Shown here in pieces: positions 27,779 through 35,954 of a stretch of 64,000 bases of DNA. This DNA is from Pararhodobacter marinus (GTDB lineage: Bacteria; Pseudomonadota; Alphaproteobacteria; Rhodobacterales; Rhodobacteraceae). Position 1 is the stretch's first letter; every line of letters starts with the position of its first letter. Both the position numbers and the translations under genes were made by a program. Location: the NCBI RefSeq assembly GCF_003122215.1, contig NZ_QEYD01000010.1, forward strand, positions 1 through 64,000, in the 5' to 3' direction. The notes under the pieces are model-generated. The model saw only the letters and a program-made list of their open reading frames with translations, did not search any database and was not told the origin of the DNA.

Positions 27779-28474
27779 CTATTTTTCGTTCGGCGTGGCG
27801 TATCCCGAAATCTTGCTGGTCTTCAGACCGGCGCCGACCAGCGCCTCGACCATCTTCACGGCCACGGTGACGCCATCGATCACTGGCACCCCGGTTTCCT
27901 CGCTCAGCCAGTCGGTCAGGTCGGCCATGCCGGCGCAGCCCAGGACCACGGCTTCGCACTTGTCTTCGGCGATCGCGCGCAGGATCTCGTCGCGCACCTT
28001 CTCTCGCGCGTCCGAGCCCTCTTCCTCCAGCGCCAGCACCGGGATCGCCGCCGAGCGGACGCGACGGCACAGATGCGACAGGCCATAGCCGTGGATCAGG
28101 CGCTCGATCACCGGGATCGAGCGCGGCAACGTGGTGACGACCGAGAACGAGGTCGACAGCAGGCTCGCCGCCTTCACCGAAGCCTCGCAGAGGCCGATCA
28201 CCGGGCCGCTGGCCACTTCGCGGCAGGCGCCGATGCCGGGATCGTCGAAACAGGCCACCACGATGCCGTCGATGCCGGCCTTCTCGGCGGCCGCGACCTC
28301 GGCCAAGAGCCCGGGCACGGACATCGCCTCGTCGAAATGCCCTTCGATGCTGGCCGGGCCGGTGCCGGTCGCGCCCAGGATCTCGGTGTCCGGATGCGCA
28401 ACCCGGCGCGCGGCCACGACGGCCTTGTCGGTCATTGCCTTGGTGGAATTCGGGTTCACGACCAGAATTTTCAT
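27779..28474 (-). CDS. Asp/Glu/hydantoin-type racemase, possible allantoin racemase
   Basis: A 231-residue cofactor-independent racemase of the HyuE/HpxA type. It opens KILVVNPNST, the typical N-terminus of hydantoin and allantoin racemases. The two catalytic cysteines are C75 (VVACFDDPG) and C180 (VVLGCAGM). Start ATG at 28474 follows AGAGGAGGCGGT; a seven-codon extension upstream lies in the operator and is not used. It heads an operon with an NCS1 permease and is divergent from a GntR regulator. Given the ureide genes nearby, allantoin is the favoured substrate by inference; hydantoin remains possible. Confidence 0.85.
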   Translation of the reverse strand: MKILVVNPNSTKAMTDKAVVAARRVAHPDTEILGATGTGPASIEGHFDEAMSVPGLLAEVAAAEKAGIDGIVVACFDDPGIGACREVASGPVIGLCEASVKAASLLSTSFSVVTTLPRSIPVIERLIHGYGLSHLCRRVRSAAIPVLALEEEGSDAREKVRDEILRAIAEDKCEAVVLGCAGMADLTDWLSEETGVPVIDGVTVAVKMVEALVGAGLKTSKISGYATPNEK

Positions 28475-28486
28475 ACCGCCTCCTCT

Positions 28487-28520
28487 TGTCATCATAAATT
28501 GTTAACAATCTGTGATGACA
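28487..28520. promoter_or_regulatory. 34-base dyad, likely GntR operator for the racemase-permease operon
   Basis: An outer pair TGTCATCA (28487-28494) and TGATGACA (28513-28520) is perfect and shares its centre (28503.5) with an inner palindrome ATTGTTAACAAT (28498-28509). It lies 12 bases upstream of the racemase start and about 90 bases upstream of the GntR start at 28611. A dimeric repressor bound here would block the racemase promoter. Confidence 0.75.
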
Positions 28521-28610
28521 CGTCAAGCGTTCTGCCGCCGGCAGGTGTTGCAATGCACCGACGCGCCGCCTAAGTTACTCATAACAAGCGATTACTTTTT
28601 GCAGAGCGTG

Positions 28611-29306
28611 ATGCCGGGACTGCCCGAAGACCAAATCGTCGGTTCGGTTCTGGACGCGATCGCCGAACAGCGACTGCCGGCCGGAACAAAGCTTGGCGAA
28701 CAGGCGCTTAGCGATTTGTTTGGCTGCAACCGCGCCAATGTCCGGCGGGCTCTGGCCACGCTGGCCGCCCAGCATGTCGTCGAGCTGCGACCGAATCGCG
28801 GCGCCTACGTCATGACGCCCTCGCCGAGAGAAGCGCGCAACGTGTTCCAGGCACGCCGCGCCATCGAGCGCACGATCGCCCGCGAAGCCGCCGGTCGCAG
28901 CACGCCCGAGGACATCGCCTTCCTGCGCCGCAACATCACCGAAGAAGCGCAGGCGAAAGCCACCGGCGACAAACCGGGCGAGCTGCGCGCCTCGCGCGAC
29001 TTCCACTTGCGGCTTGCGCGGATCGCCGGGAACGATGTGCTTGAACGGTTCCTGTCCGAACTGACCATGCGCAGCACCCTGATCCTCGGGCTTTATTCGC
29101 CGCAGGGGTCATCCTGTTGCGCCGAGGACGAACATGCCCGCATCGTCGACGCGCTGGAACGGGCGGACAGCGAGGCGCTGGTGTCGCTGACCACCAGCCA
29201 TCTTGAGCACCTGGAAGCGGGCCTGAATTTCGATGACAAACCCCGTGCAAAGCTGACGCTCGAGGATCAGCTGGCCCCGTGGCGCGACCCCTCTCAGGCG
29301 GTCTGA
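28611..29306 (+). CDS. GntR-family (FadR/FCD) transcriptional regulator
   Basis: A 231-residue regulator with a winged helix-turn-helix (about 1-70, LGEQALSDLFGCNRANVRRA, then PNRGAYV) and an FCD ligand domain (about 80-210, RDFHLRLARIAGNDVLERFL). I chose the ATG at 28611; the frame is open from 28512, but that start lies inside the operator and the added residues look unlike the family. It is divergent from the racemase-permease operon and probably represses it until a ureide or its product is bound. Confidence 0.85.
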   Translation: MPGLPEDQIVGSVLDAIAEQRLPAGTKLGEQALSDLFGCNRANVRRALATLAAQHVVELRPNRGAYVMTPSPREARNVFQARRAIERTIAREAAGRSTPEDIAFLRRNITEEAQAKATGDKPGELRASRDFHLRLARIAGNDVLERFLSELTMRSTLILGLYSPQGSSCCAEDEHARIVDALERADSEALVSLTTSHLEHLEAGLNFDDKPRAKLTLEDQLAPWRDPSQAV

Positions 29307-29485
29307 GAAGACCGCGCCCGAGGGCGCGCGGCGTGAAGGCAAGGCTTGATTTTCGCGCGCATCGCGATAAAGCCGGTTCAGTATCAAAAATGGCAAGGCA
29401 ATCCGGCGCGGTCGCGACGGCGCCCTACCGTGCCGCGTGACGGACATTTTCTTCCCGCCCGCACGCCCCAGAACCGGGTGGCCCG

Positions 29486-30388
29486 ATGAGCTATTTCGAC
29501 AATATTCGTACCTTCATCCGGGTCTACGAACTGGGCAGCATGTCCGCCGCGGGGCGGGATCTGCGCATCTCGTCGGCGGTGACATCGTCGCGGATTTCGC
29601 AGCTGGAAGAACACCTTGGCGTTCGCCTGTTCCAGCGCACCACGCGCAGTCTGTCCCCGACCGAGCATGGCCACAGCTTTTACGCCGGCGCGTCCGAGAT
29701 CCTGATCGCGGTCGAAAAGGCCGAAGCGCATATCGTCAACGTCACAGAGAACCTGAAGGGACCACTCTACGTGGCCGCGCCGCTGGGGGTCGGGCGGCGG
29801 CTGATCGCGCCGCGGGTGCCGGACTTCCTGAAGCAGTACCCCGATGTCAGCGTCCGCTTGCGGCTTTCGGATCGCAAGGTCGACCTGACCGCCGAGGGGC
29901 TGGACCTGGCGTTTTTCCTGGGCCAGCTGGAGGACAGCAACCTGCGGATGCGCAAGATCGCGGATGTGGAACGGGTGCTTTGCGCATCACCGGATTACGT
30001 CGCACGGCGAGGGATGCCAGAGGACGGCGACGCGCTGATTTCGGGTCAGCATGAATGCCTGAACCTGCGCTTTCCGGGTGCCCAGGAGCCCCGGTGGCGG
30101 CTGTCGACGCCAAATGGGCCCCGGCGCTTTGCCGTCAGCGGACATTACGAAAGCGATGACGGCGATGTGCTGACCGACTGGGCGCTCACCGGACAGGGGA
30201 TCGTGCTGAAGCCACGGTTCGAGGTTGCCGATCATCTCGCCTCGGGGGCGTTGGTCACCGTGGCCGAGGCGACGCCACCCGAGCCGATCCAGATGGCCTG
30301 TCTGTTCACGCATCGGCGACGGCAGGATCCGAAAACCCGGATCTTCATGGACTTCATGATCGAACGGATCAGAGCCGCGTTCGATTAG
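29486..30388 (+). CDS. LysR-family transcriptional regulator
   Basis: A 300-residue LysR protein with a winged helix (LGSMSAAGRDLRISSAVTSS, then FQRTTRSLSPTEHG) and a substrate-binding domain from about 90. It lies on the same strand as and upstream of the puuE-uraD relic and allA, 118 bases away, and may regulate them. The gap contains the palindrome TATTTT-N3-AAAATA at 30443-30457. Confidence 0.87.
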   Translation: MSYFDNIRTFIRVYELGSMSAAGRDLRISSAVTSSRISQLEEHLGVRLFQRTTRSLSPTEHGHSFYAGASEILIAVEKAEAHIVNVTENLKGPLYVAAPLGVGRRLIAPRVPDFLKQYPDVSVRLRLSDRKVDLTAEGLDLAFFLGQLEDSNLRMRKIADVERVLCASPDYVARRGMPEDGDALISGQHECLNLRFPGAQEPRWRLSTPNGPRRFAVSGHYESDDGDVLTDWALTGQGIVLKPRFEVADHLASGALVTVAEATPPEPIQMACLFTHRRRQDPKTRIFMDFMIERIRAAFD

Positions 30389-30442
30389 GGCGCTGACCCG
30401 TCGCCGCAAGGCAAACGGGCGGATACCGAAGGTTCTTTCGCC

Positions 30443-30457
30443 TATTTTTTGAAAATA
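30443..30457. promoter_or_regulatory. Palindrome upstream of the puuE-uraD relic and allA
   Basis: TATTTT and AAAATA arms around a TTG spacer, about 50 bases upstream of the relic start codon. The site could be a LysR or promoter element, but its AT-rich simplicity makes this uncertain. Confidence 0.3.
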
Positions 30458-30506
30458 CGCCGGGATCTTATCGTTTACCCTGCGCCAAGATCGGAGGGTC
30501 AAGATT

Positions 30507-30656
30507 TTGCAGCGCTATCCCAGAGACATGGCCGGCCACGGCCCCGACACGCCTGACGCCCGGTGGTCCAACGCCGCGCCCACACAAATCGCCAAGGCCT
30601 GCGCCCAGGCGGAGCGCATCGCTGAACGTCGCCTGGCCGGGAAGATGCGCGCATGA
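30507..30656 (+). pseudogene. In-frame internally deleted relic of a puuE-uraD fusion gene
   Basis: A 49-codon open frame starts at TTG 30507, ten bases after a GGAGGG ribosome site. Its first residues (QRYPRDMAGHGPDTPDARW) match the conserved N-terminus of the polysaccharide-deacetylase-type allantoinase PuuE. Its last residues (ACAQAERIAERRLAGKM) resemble the C-terminus of OHCU decarboxylase (UraD), which some bacteria carry fused to PuuE. Everything between, about 400 residues, is missing, yet the frame and the ATGA overlap with allA are kept. The product cannot have either activity. The open frame could still matter for coupling translation of allA. The UraD identity of the tail is less sure than the PuuE identity of the head. 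Confidence 0.7.
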
Positions 30657-31138
30657 CCACGATCCGGATCCAGCCGTTGACCGCCGAAGCCTTCGCGCCC
30701 TTCGGAGAGGTAATCGATGCCGCCGGCCCGGCGGACAAACTGATAAACCAGGGCCTTTGCAAACGCTTCCATGATCGGGCGACGCTCGATTTCATCGAAG
30801 GGGGCACGGCGGGCATCAGCCTGTTCCAGGCAGAGCTGCGCAAGCTGCCCCACCTTCTCGACATGATGGAACGGCATCCTTTGGGCAGCCAGGCCTTCCT
30901 GCCGATGTCGATGGATGGCTTCCTTGTGGTGGTCGCGCCTGACGAGGGAGGGCGCCCCGGCACACCGATTGCTTTCAGGACCGCCCCGGGACAGGGCGTG
31001 AACTACCACCGCAATACCTGGCACGGGGTACTGACGCCGCTCTCCGGGTCCGGTCTGTTCGCGGTGATCGACCGGATCGGAGAGGGCGACAACCTGCAGG
31101 AGCACTGGTTCGACATGCCCTACAGGATCGAAGACTGA
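30653..31138 (+). CDS. allA: Ureidoglycolate lyase
   Basis: A 161-residue enzyme of the AllA family. It cleaves ureidoglycolate to glyoxylate and urea, the last step of allantoin breakdown by that route. Typical elements are IRIQPLTAEAFAPFGEVI at the N-terminus, the NYHRNTWHGVLTPL block and LFAVIDR near the end. Its start overlaps the stop of the puuE-uraD relic by four bases (ATGA), a leftover of an original operon. It converges on bhcD, the glyoxylate-assimilation gene on the other strand. Its glyoxylate product is the substrate of the neighbouring beta-hydroxyaspartate cycle. Confidence 0.9.
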   Translation: MTTIRIQPLTAEAFAPFGEVIDAAGPADKLINQGLCKRFHDRATLDFIEGGTAGISLFQAELRKLPHLLDMMERHPLGSQAFLPMSMDGFLVVVAPDEGGRPGTPIAFRTAPGQGVNYHRNTWHGVLTPLSGSGLFAVIDRIGEGDNLQEHWFDMPYRIED

Positions 31139-31175
31139 GCGCCGGCTTCTGCACGGACATCAGGATCAACGACGG

Positions 31176-32141
31176 TCAGAAATCGACCTCTATCGCGATT
31201 CCCTTTTCCACGGCCAGATCGACGACCGCCGCCGCGACCGCGAGATCCTGAAGACCGACACCGGTGCCGTCGAACAGGGTGATCTCGTTCAGCGAGGTGC
31301 GACCCGGATGGGTTCCGTTGATGACGGCGCCCAGTTGCTGCACGTCGGTCTCGGCGATCAGGCCCTGGGCCACGGCATGCTGCGCCTCGCCGATGCTGAC
31401 GGATTGCGCGACCTCGTCGGTGAAGACCGTGGCGCGCGCCAGCAAGGCCGCCTCGACCTCCTGCTTGCCCTTGGTGTCGGTGCCCATGCAGGCGATGTGG
31501 GTCCCGGGGCTGACGTGATCCGCCATCAGCGACGGCGCGAAGGCCGAGGTGATCGAGATGATGACATCGGCCTCCTGCATGCCCTCCAGAGCGACCGGCT
31601 CGAAAGGTACGCCCGCCTCGGTGGCGACCTTCTCGATATTGGGCAGCATCGCGGGGTGGAAATTCCAGCCGATGACTTTGTCAAACTTGCGCTGCTCCAG
31701 CGCGGCGCGCAGCTGGAACGTCGCCTGATGCCCCGCACCGATCATGCCGATGACCCTGGCATCCGCGCGGGCGAGGTGCTTGATGGACACCGACGAGGCC
31801 GCGGCGGTGCGCAGCGCGGTCAGAAGGTTGCCGCCGACCATGGCCGCGGGCTTGCCGGTATCGGGGTCGAACAGGAAGACGGTGGACTGGTGATTGATGA
31901 GCCCGCGCTTTTCCAGGTTGTTGGGCCAATACCCGCCGGCCTTCAGGCCAAGCGTCAGCCCGGCGCGGTCGAAACCGCCCTTGAAGCCGTAAAGCGCATC
32001 CTCGTGGCCGATGGCCTCGCGCACCACGGGGAAGTTGTAGGCCTCTTGCGCCGCCATGGCGGCAAAGACCTTTTCGACGGCATCAAAGGCCGCGGCCCGG
32101 GTCATCAGGTCCGCGATGTCGCGTTCGGGCACGATCAGCAT
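31176..32141 (-). CDS. bhcD: Iminosuccinate reductase (ornithine cyclodeaminase family)
   Basis: A 321-residue protein of the ornithine cyclodeaminase/mu-crystallin family. The NAD(P)-binding motif is VIGMIGAGHQATF and DVIISITSAFAP follows. In the beta-hydroxyaspartate cycle (described in Paracoccus denitrificans) BhcD reduces iminosuccinate to aspartate. The assignment rests on its place beside bhcC, bhcB and bhcA with a divergent IclR-type bhcR; the family alone is broader. An NCS1 permease gene lies between it and bhcC, unlike the compact bhcABCD order reported for P. denitrificans. Confidence 0.85.
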   Translation of the reverse strand: MLIVPERDIADLMTRAAAFDAVEKVFAAMAAQEAYNFPVVREAIGHEDALYGFKGGFDRAGLTLGLKAGGYWPNNLEKRGLINHQSTVFLFDPDTGKPAAMVGGNLLTALRTAAASSVSIKHLARADARVIGMIGAGHQATFQLRAALEQRKFDKVIGWNFHPAMLPNIEKVATEAGVPFEPVALEGMQEADVIISITSAFAPSLMADHVSPGTHIACMGTDTKGKQEVEAALLARATVFTDEVAQSVSIGEAQHAVAQGLIAETDVQQLGAVINGTHPGRTSLNEITLFDGTGVGLQDLAVAAAVVDLAVEKGIAIEVDF

Positions 32142-32196
32142 GAAGTCTCTCCGTGAAAGGGCGGGCCGCCGCAGGGCGTGGCGGCCCGGGGTCTGA

Positions 32197-33636
32197 TCAG
32201 GACGCAGGCACGCGTCCCTTGGTAAGGAAGTTGTAGATCAGCCCGCCCAGCACCGCGCCGATCACCCAGGCATAGCCGTTGAGGAAGCTCAGCGCCGGCA
32301 CCCAGACGGTCGCCACCGAGAACAGCGCAGCGATGGCGAAGGACTTGACCGCCGGAACATTCCAGCCATTGCCGAAATGGTACGCGCCGCCCTCGAGGTC
32401 ATAGAGCGCCTTGCGGTCCAGCGTTTCCTTGCGGTGCCAGTAATAGTCCACGATCATGATGCCGAAGATCGGGGCCAGCGTGGCGCCAAGCGTGTTGACG
32501 AAGCCGCCGATGCCGAATTCGCTGATGAAGCTGGTCCAGAAACCACCGATCACCAGCGCGAAGACCGAGGTGATGAGACCGCCGGCGCGGAAGCTGATGC
32601 GATCCGGCGCAAGGTTGGCGATGCCGTTCACCGCGGGAATGAAGTTGGCCACCAGATTGATGCCCACCGTTGCCGCGAAGAAGGTCACGGCAGCGATCAC
32701 GCTCAGCAGGATGCTGTCGGTACGCTCGACGATCTCGGTCGGGTTGATGATGGCCTCGCCGTAGACGACGGCCGCGCCGCCGGTGGTCAGAAGCGCCAGC
32801 GCCGAGAACAGGATCATGTTGAACGGCAACCCGATCAGGTTGCCCTTTACCATGGCGCGTTTGCTGCGTGCATAGCGCGAAAAATCGCTGAAATTGATCA
32901 TCACCGCGGCAAAATAGGCGACCATGGTGCCGACGATGGCGACGAAGCCGTTGAACTCGGTCAGGAAGGTGCCGTCGGGGTTGGCAAAGATCGTCTGCGT
33001 GGCGGCAAGCAGCTGGCCGTCGGATTTCTGCCAGAGCACGATCACCAGCCCCAGCATCACCAGATAGACGAACGGCCCCGCGATGTTGAGGAAGGTTTCC
33101 ACCCAGGACATGCCGCGCCAGAAGATCACGATATGGAAAGCCCAGACCAGCACGAAGGACAGCCAGTCGATGCCGGTCAGGCCCAGCACCTCGGTCCCGC
33201 CCGTGATCCCGGTCAGCGAGCGGATCAGCAACGCCACCGCAGTCGAGGCGAAATAGACCTGCACGCCGTACCAGAACACCGCGACGGTGGCGCGCAGTAT
33301 GGCGGGCAGCTTGGCCCCCTGCGTGCCCAGGCTGGCGCGCGCCAGGACCGGGTAGGGGATTCCGTATTTCTCGCCCGGGGCGCCGGACAGGTTGACCATC
33401 CACATCGTGAACAGGCCGGCGGCGATCAGCCCGGCAAAGGCGGTCCAGCCGCTCACCCCGTAGGAGATGAACAGCGAGGCCACCAGCGAATAGCCAAACA
33501 GCGATTGCACGTCATTCGCCCAGATGTTGAAGATGGCGAACCATCCCCAGGTCTTTTCTTCCGGTGCGACCGGATCAAGCGCGGTATGGGCTCCCGTGTC
33601 GGTTTGGCTTGCAGCCTGACCTACGACATCCGTCAT
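32197..33636 (-). CDS. NCS1-family permease within the bhc cluster
   Basis: A 479-residue protein with about 12 hydrophobic segments. NCS1 signatures include the opening TWGWFAIFNIWANDVQSLFG, GEKYGIPYPVLARASLG and NFSDFSRYARSKRAM. It lies 55 bases upstream of bhcD and 158 bases downstream of bhcC. Its position inside a glyoxylate-assimilation operon suggests it imports a compound that ends as glyoxylate, such as allantoin or another ureide. It is a second, clearly different NCS1 gene from the one at 26391. Confidence 0.88.
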   Translation of the reverse strand: MTDVVGQAASQTDTGAHTALDPVAPEEKTWGWFAIFNIWANDVQSLFGYSLVASLFISYGVSGWTAFAGLIAAGLFTMWMVNLSGAPGEKYGIPYPVLARASLGTQGAKLPAILRATVAVFWYGVQVYFASTAVALLIRSLTGITGGTEVLGLTGIDWLSFVLVWAFHIVIFWRGMSWVETFLNIAGPFVYLVMLGLVIVLWQKSDGQLLAATQTIFANPDGTFLTEFNGFVAIVGTMVAYFAAVMINFSDFSRYARSKRAMVKGNLIGLPFNMILFSALALLTTGGAAVVYGEAIINPTEIVERTDSILLSVIAAVTFFAATVGINLVANFIPAVNGIANLAPDRISFRAGGLITSVFALVIGGFWTSFISEFGIGGFVNTLGATLAPIFGIMIVDYYWHRKETLDRKALYDLEGGAYHFGNGWNVPAVKSFAIAALFSVATVWVPALSFLNGYAWVIGAVLGGLIYNFLTKGRVPAS

Positions 33637-33794
33637 GTCTCTCTCCCTTTTGTCGTGTGTTCATGGCCTCTTTCCGGGCCTTCCCTGGTTGTCGCGCAGC
33701 CGCCGCCCTTCGCTCTGCATGGGCAAAAGGGCAGGCGCCTGCGCGGGTGGTGTCTTGCCGCGCCCCTCCCCGGGCGGGCAAGAGGACGCCGCGA

Positions 33795-34958
33795 TCAGTA
33801 GGCGCGGCCGCGGGCGGAAACCGGCCAGACGCATTCGACCTTGCCGCCCCGCACGCCGACATACCAGTCGTGCACATTGGCGGTCGGGTCACAGTGACCG
33901 GGCACGAGACGGAGCTTGTCGTTGACCTTCAGCACGCCGTGAGGGTCCATGACGACGCCGTGTTCGTCGGAACACTTCACATATTCCACGTCATCGCGAC
34001 CGAAGATCACCGGCAGGCCGCTGTCCACCGACTGAGCCTTGAGCCCCGCATCGACGATGGCCTTGTCGGCCTTGGCGTGGCTCATCACCGATGTCAGGAT
34101 GAAAAAGGCGTTCTCCCATTCGCCCCGATCGATGCGGTTGCCGTCCTTGTCGAGGATGCGGCCATAATCCGCGTCCATGAACGCGTACGAGCCGCACTGC
34201 AATTCGTTGTAAACGCCGGAGTTCGACTCGAAGTAATAAGAGCCGGTGCCGCCGCCCGAGACGAGTTCGCACTCGATGCCCGCGGCCTTCAGCGCGTCGA
34301 CGGCGTCTTTCACCTGCGCGATGGCGATGTCGAGCTTGGCCTTGCGGTCCTCGTAGCTGTCCATGTGCTGCATCGCGCCCTGATAGGCCTGGATGCCGGT
34401 GAAGCGCAGCCCGTCCGCGGCCACGATGGCCCTGGCGATCTCGACGACGGCCTCGGTGGTGGTCACGCCGCAACGGCCCGCCCCGCAATCGATTTCCACC
34501 AGGCATTCGATCCGCGTGCCGTGCCTTTGCGTGGCGGCGGACAGCTCGGCCACGTTGTCGATATCGTCAACGCAGACGATGATGCGCGCGCCGAGTTCGG
34601 GCAACCGGGCCAGGCGGTCGAGCTTGGCAGGGTCGCGCACCTGGTTCGACACCAGCACGTCCTTGATACCGCCGCGCGCAAAGACTTCCGCTTCGGACAC
34701 TTTCTGGCAGCAGACCCCGACGGCGCCACCGATATCCTGCTGCAGCTTGGCCACGTCGACCGACTTGTGCATCTTGCCATGCACGCGGTGGCGCATGCCG
34801 TGAGCCTTTGCATAGTCACCCATCTTGCGGATGTTGCGCTCCAGCGCGTCGAGGTCCAGCACCAGCGCCGGGGTCTGGATGTCCGCTTCGTCCATGCCGG
34901 GCTTGGCGGGAATGTCGTAGCCCACATCATAGGCGTCGAGGTTGGTCATGTCTTTCAT
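33795..34958 (-). CDS. bhcC: Beta-hydroxyaspartate aldolase
   Basis: A 387-residue PLP enzyme with an alanine-racemase-type N-terminal fold and a D-threonine-aldolase/D-serine-dehydratase-like C-terminal domain. The PLP lysine is expected at K62 in HGKMHKSVDVA. In the beta-hydroxyaspartate cycle it condenses glyoxylate with glycine to give beta-hydroxyaspartate. The first half opens PALVLDLDALERNI. It lies between the inserted NCS1 gene and bhcB on the same strand, 27 bases after the end of bhcB. Confidence 0.88.
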   Translation of the reverse strand: MKDMTNLDAYDVGYDIPAKPGMDEADIQTPALVLDLDALERNIRKMGDYAKAHGMRHRVHGKMHKSVDVAKLQQDIGGAVGVCCQKVSEAEVFARGGIKDVLVSNQVRDPAKLDRLARLPELGARIIVCVDDIDNVAELSAATQRHGTRIECLVEIDCGAGRCGVTTTEAVVEIARAIVAADGLRFTGIQAYQGAMQHMDSYEDRKAKLDIAIAQVKDAVDALKAAGIECELVSGGGTGSYYFESNSGVYNELQCGSYAFMDADYGRILDKDGNRIDRGEWENAFFILTSVMSHAKADKAIVDAGLKAQSVDSGLPVIFGRDDVEYVKCSDEHGVVMDPHGVLKVNDKLRLVPGHCDPTANVHDWYVGVRGGKVECVWPVSARGRAY

Positions 34959-34985
34959 CTCTCGGATCCTTTCGGGTTTCTGGGC

Positions 34986-35954
34986 TCAGCCGACCATCCA
35001 GGGCAGGCGGTCCAGATCGACGTTACCGCCGGTCAGCACGATGCCGACGCGCTTGCCCCTGAACGCTTCGGGGTTCTTCAGCACGCAGGCCATGGGCACC
35101 GCCGAGGACGGCTCCATCACCACGCGCAGGTGTTTCCAGACCAGTTTCATCGCATCCACGATCTCGGTCTCGGAGGCGGTGTAGATTTCGCTCACATGGG
35201 TCGACACGAAGTGCCAGGTGAGGTCCTTGAGCGGCACCAGCAGACCGTCGGCAATGGTCTTTGGGGCATCATCGGCGATGATGTGCCCGGCCTTGAAGCT
35301 GCGATAGGCGTCATCGGCCTGATCGGGTTCGGCGGCGATGACCTGGCATTCGGGGGCCAGCGTGGCAAGCGTCAGGCAGGTGCCCGAGATCATGCCGCCG
35401 CCGCCGATCGGGGCCACGACCATGTCCAGCCCGTCCGTCTGCTCCATGAACTCGCGCGAGCAGGTGCCCTGCCCGGCGATCACGCGCGGGTCGTTGTAGG
35501 GGTGGACGAAGTCGCCCCCGGTCGCCGACTGCACCTGGGCAAAGGTCGCCTCGCGCGAAGAGGTCGAGGGTTCGCATTCGGTGATGACCCCGCCGTAGCG
35601 GCGCACCGTGTCCTTCTTGGCTTGCGGCGCTGTCCGCGGCATGACCACGTTGCAGGGAATGCCCCGACGCATGGCCGCGTAGCTGAGGCAGGACGCGTGG
35701 TTGCCGCTGGAATGCGTCGCCACACCGAGCGCGGCCTGTTCGTCATCGAGCCCGAAGACCGCGTTGCAGGCGCCGCGCACCTTGAAGGCCCCGGGTTCCT
35801 GGAAATTCTCGCATTTGAAGAACAGCTCCGCGCCGCTCAACTCGTTGAGATAGGCCGAGCTGCGGACCTCCGTCCGGCGAATATGCGGCTTGATGCGCTC
35901 ATGCGCGGCGAGCATGTCCTCGTAGGTCGGGATGTCCATGGCTGCGTCTTTCAT
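34986..35954 (-). CDS. bhcB: Beta-hydroxyaspartate dehydratase
   Basis: A 322-residue fold-type II PLP enzyme of the threonine/serine dehydratase family. The PLP lysine is K58 in GAFKVRGA, and the glycine-rich phosphate loop is APIGGGGMISG. In the cycle it removes water from beta-hydroxyaspartate to give iminosuccinate, the substrate of BhcD. The ATG at 35954 overlaps the bhcA stop by four bases (ATGA), showing coupling. A second ATG at 35939 is also possible. The frame is open upstream into bhcA, but that is a shadow. Confidence 0.88.
   Translation of the reverse strand: MKDAAMDIPTYEDMLAAHERIKPHIRRTEVRSSAYLNELSGAELFFKCENFQEPGAFKVRGACNAVFGLDDEQAALGVATHSSGNHASCLSYAAMRRGIPCNVVMPRTAPQAKKDTVRRYGGVITECEPSTSSREATFAQVQSATGGDFVHPYNDPRVIAGQGTCSREFMEQTDGLDMVVAPIGGGGMISGTCLTLATLAPECQVIAAEPDQADDAYRSFKAGHIIADDAPKTIADGLLVPLKDLTWHFVSTHVSEIYTASETEIVDAMKLVWKHLRVVMEPSSAVPMACVLKNPEAFRGKRVGIVLTGGNVDLDRLPWMVG

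Noticed and set aside
26391-28553. A 720-codon fusion of racemase-region frame and NCS1 permease
   Set aside because: The upstream 270 codons are another frame of the racemase gene; the permease has its own ribosome site and start at 27752.
29315-29333. GC-rich inverted repeat after the GntR gene (CGCGCCC..GGGCGCG)
   Set aside because: It has a 3-base centre and no U-tract and such strings are expected by chance in this DNA, so I do not call it a terminator.
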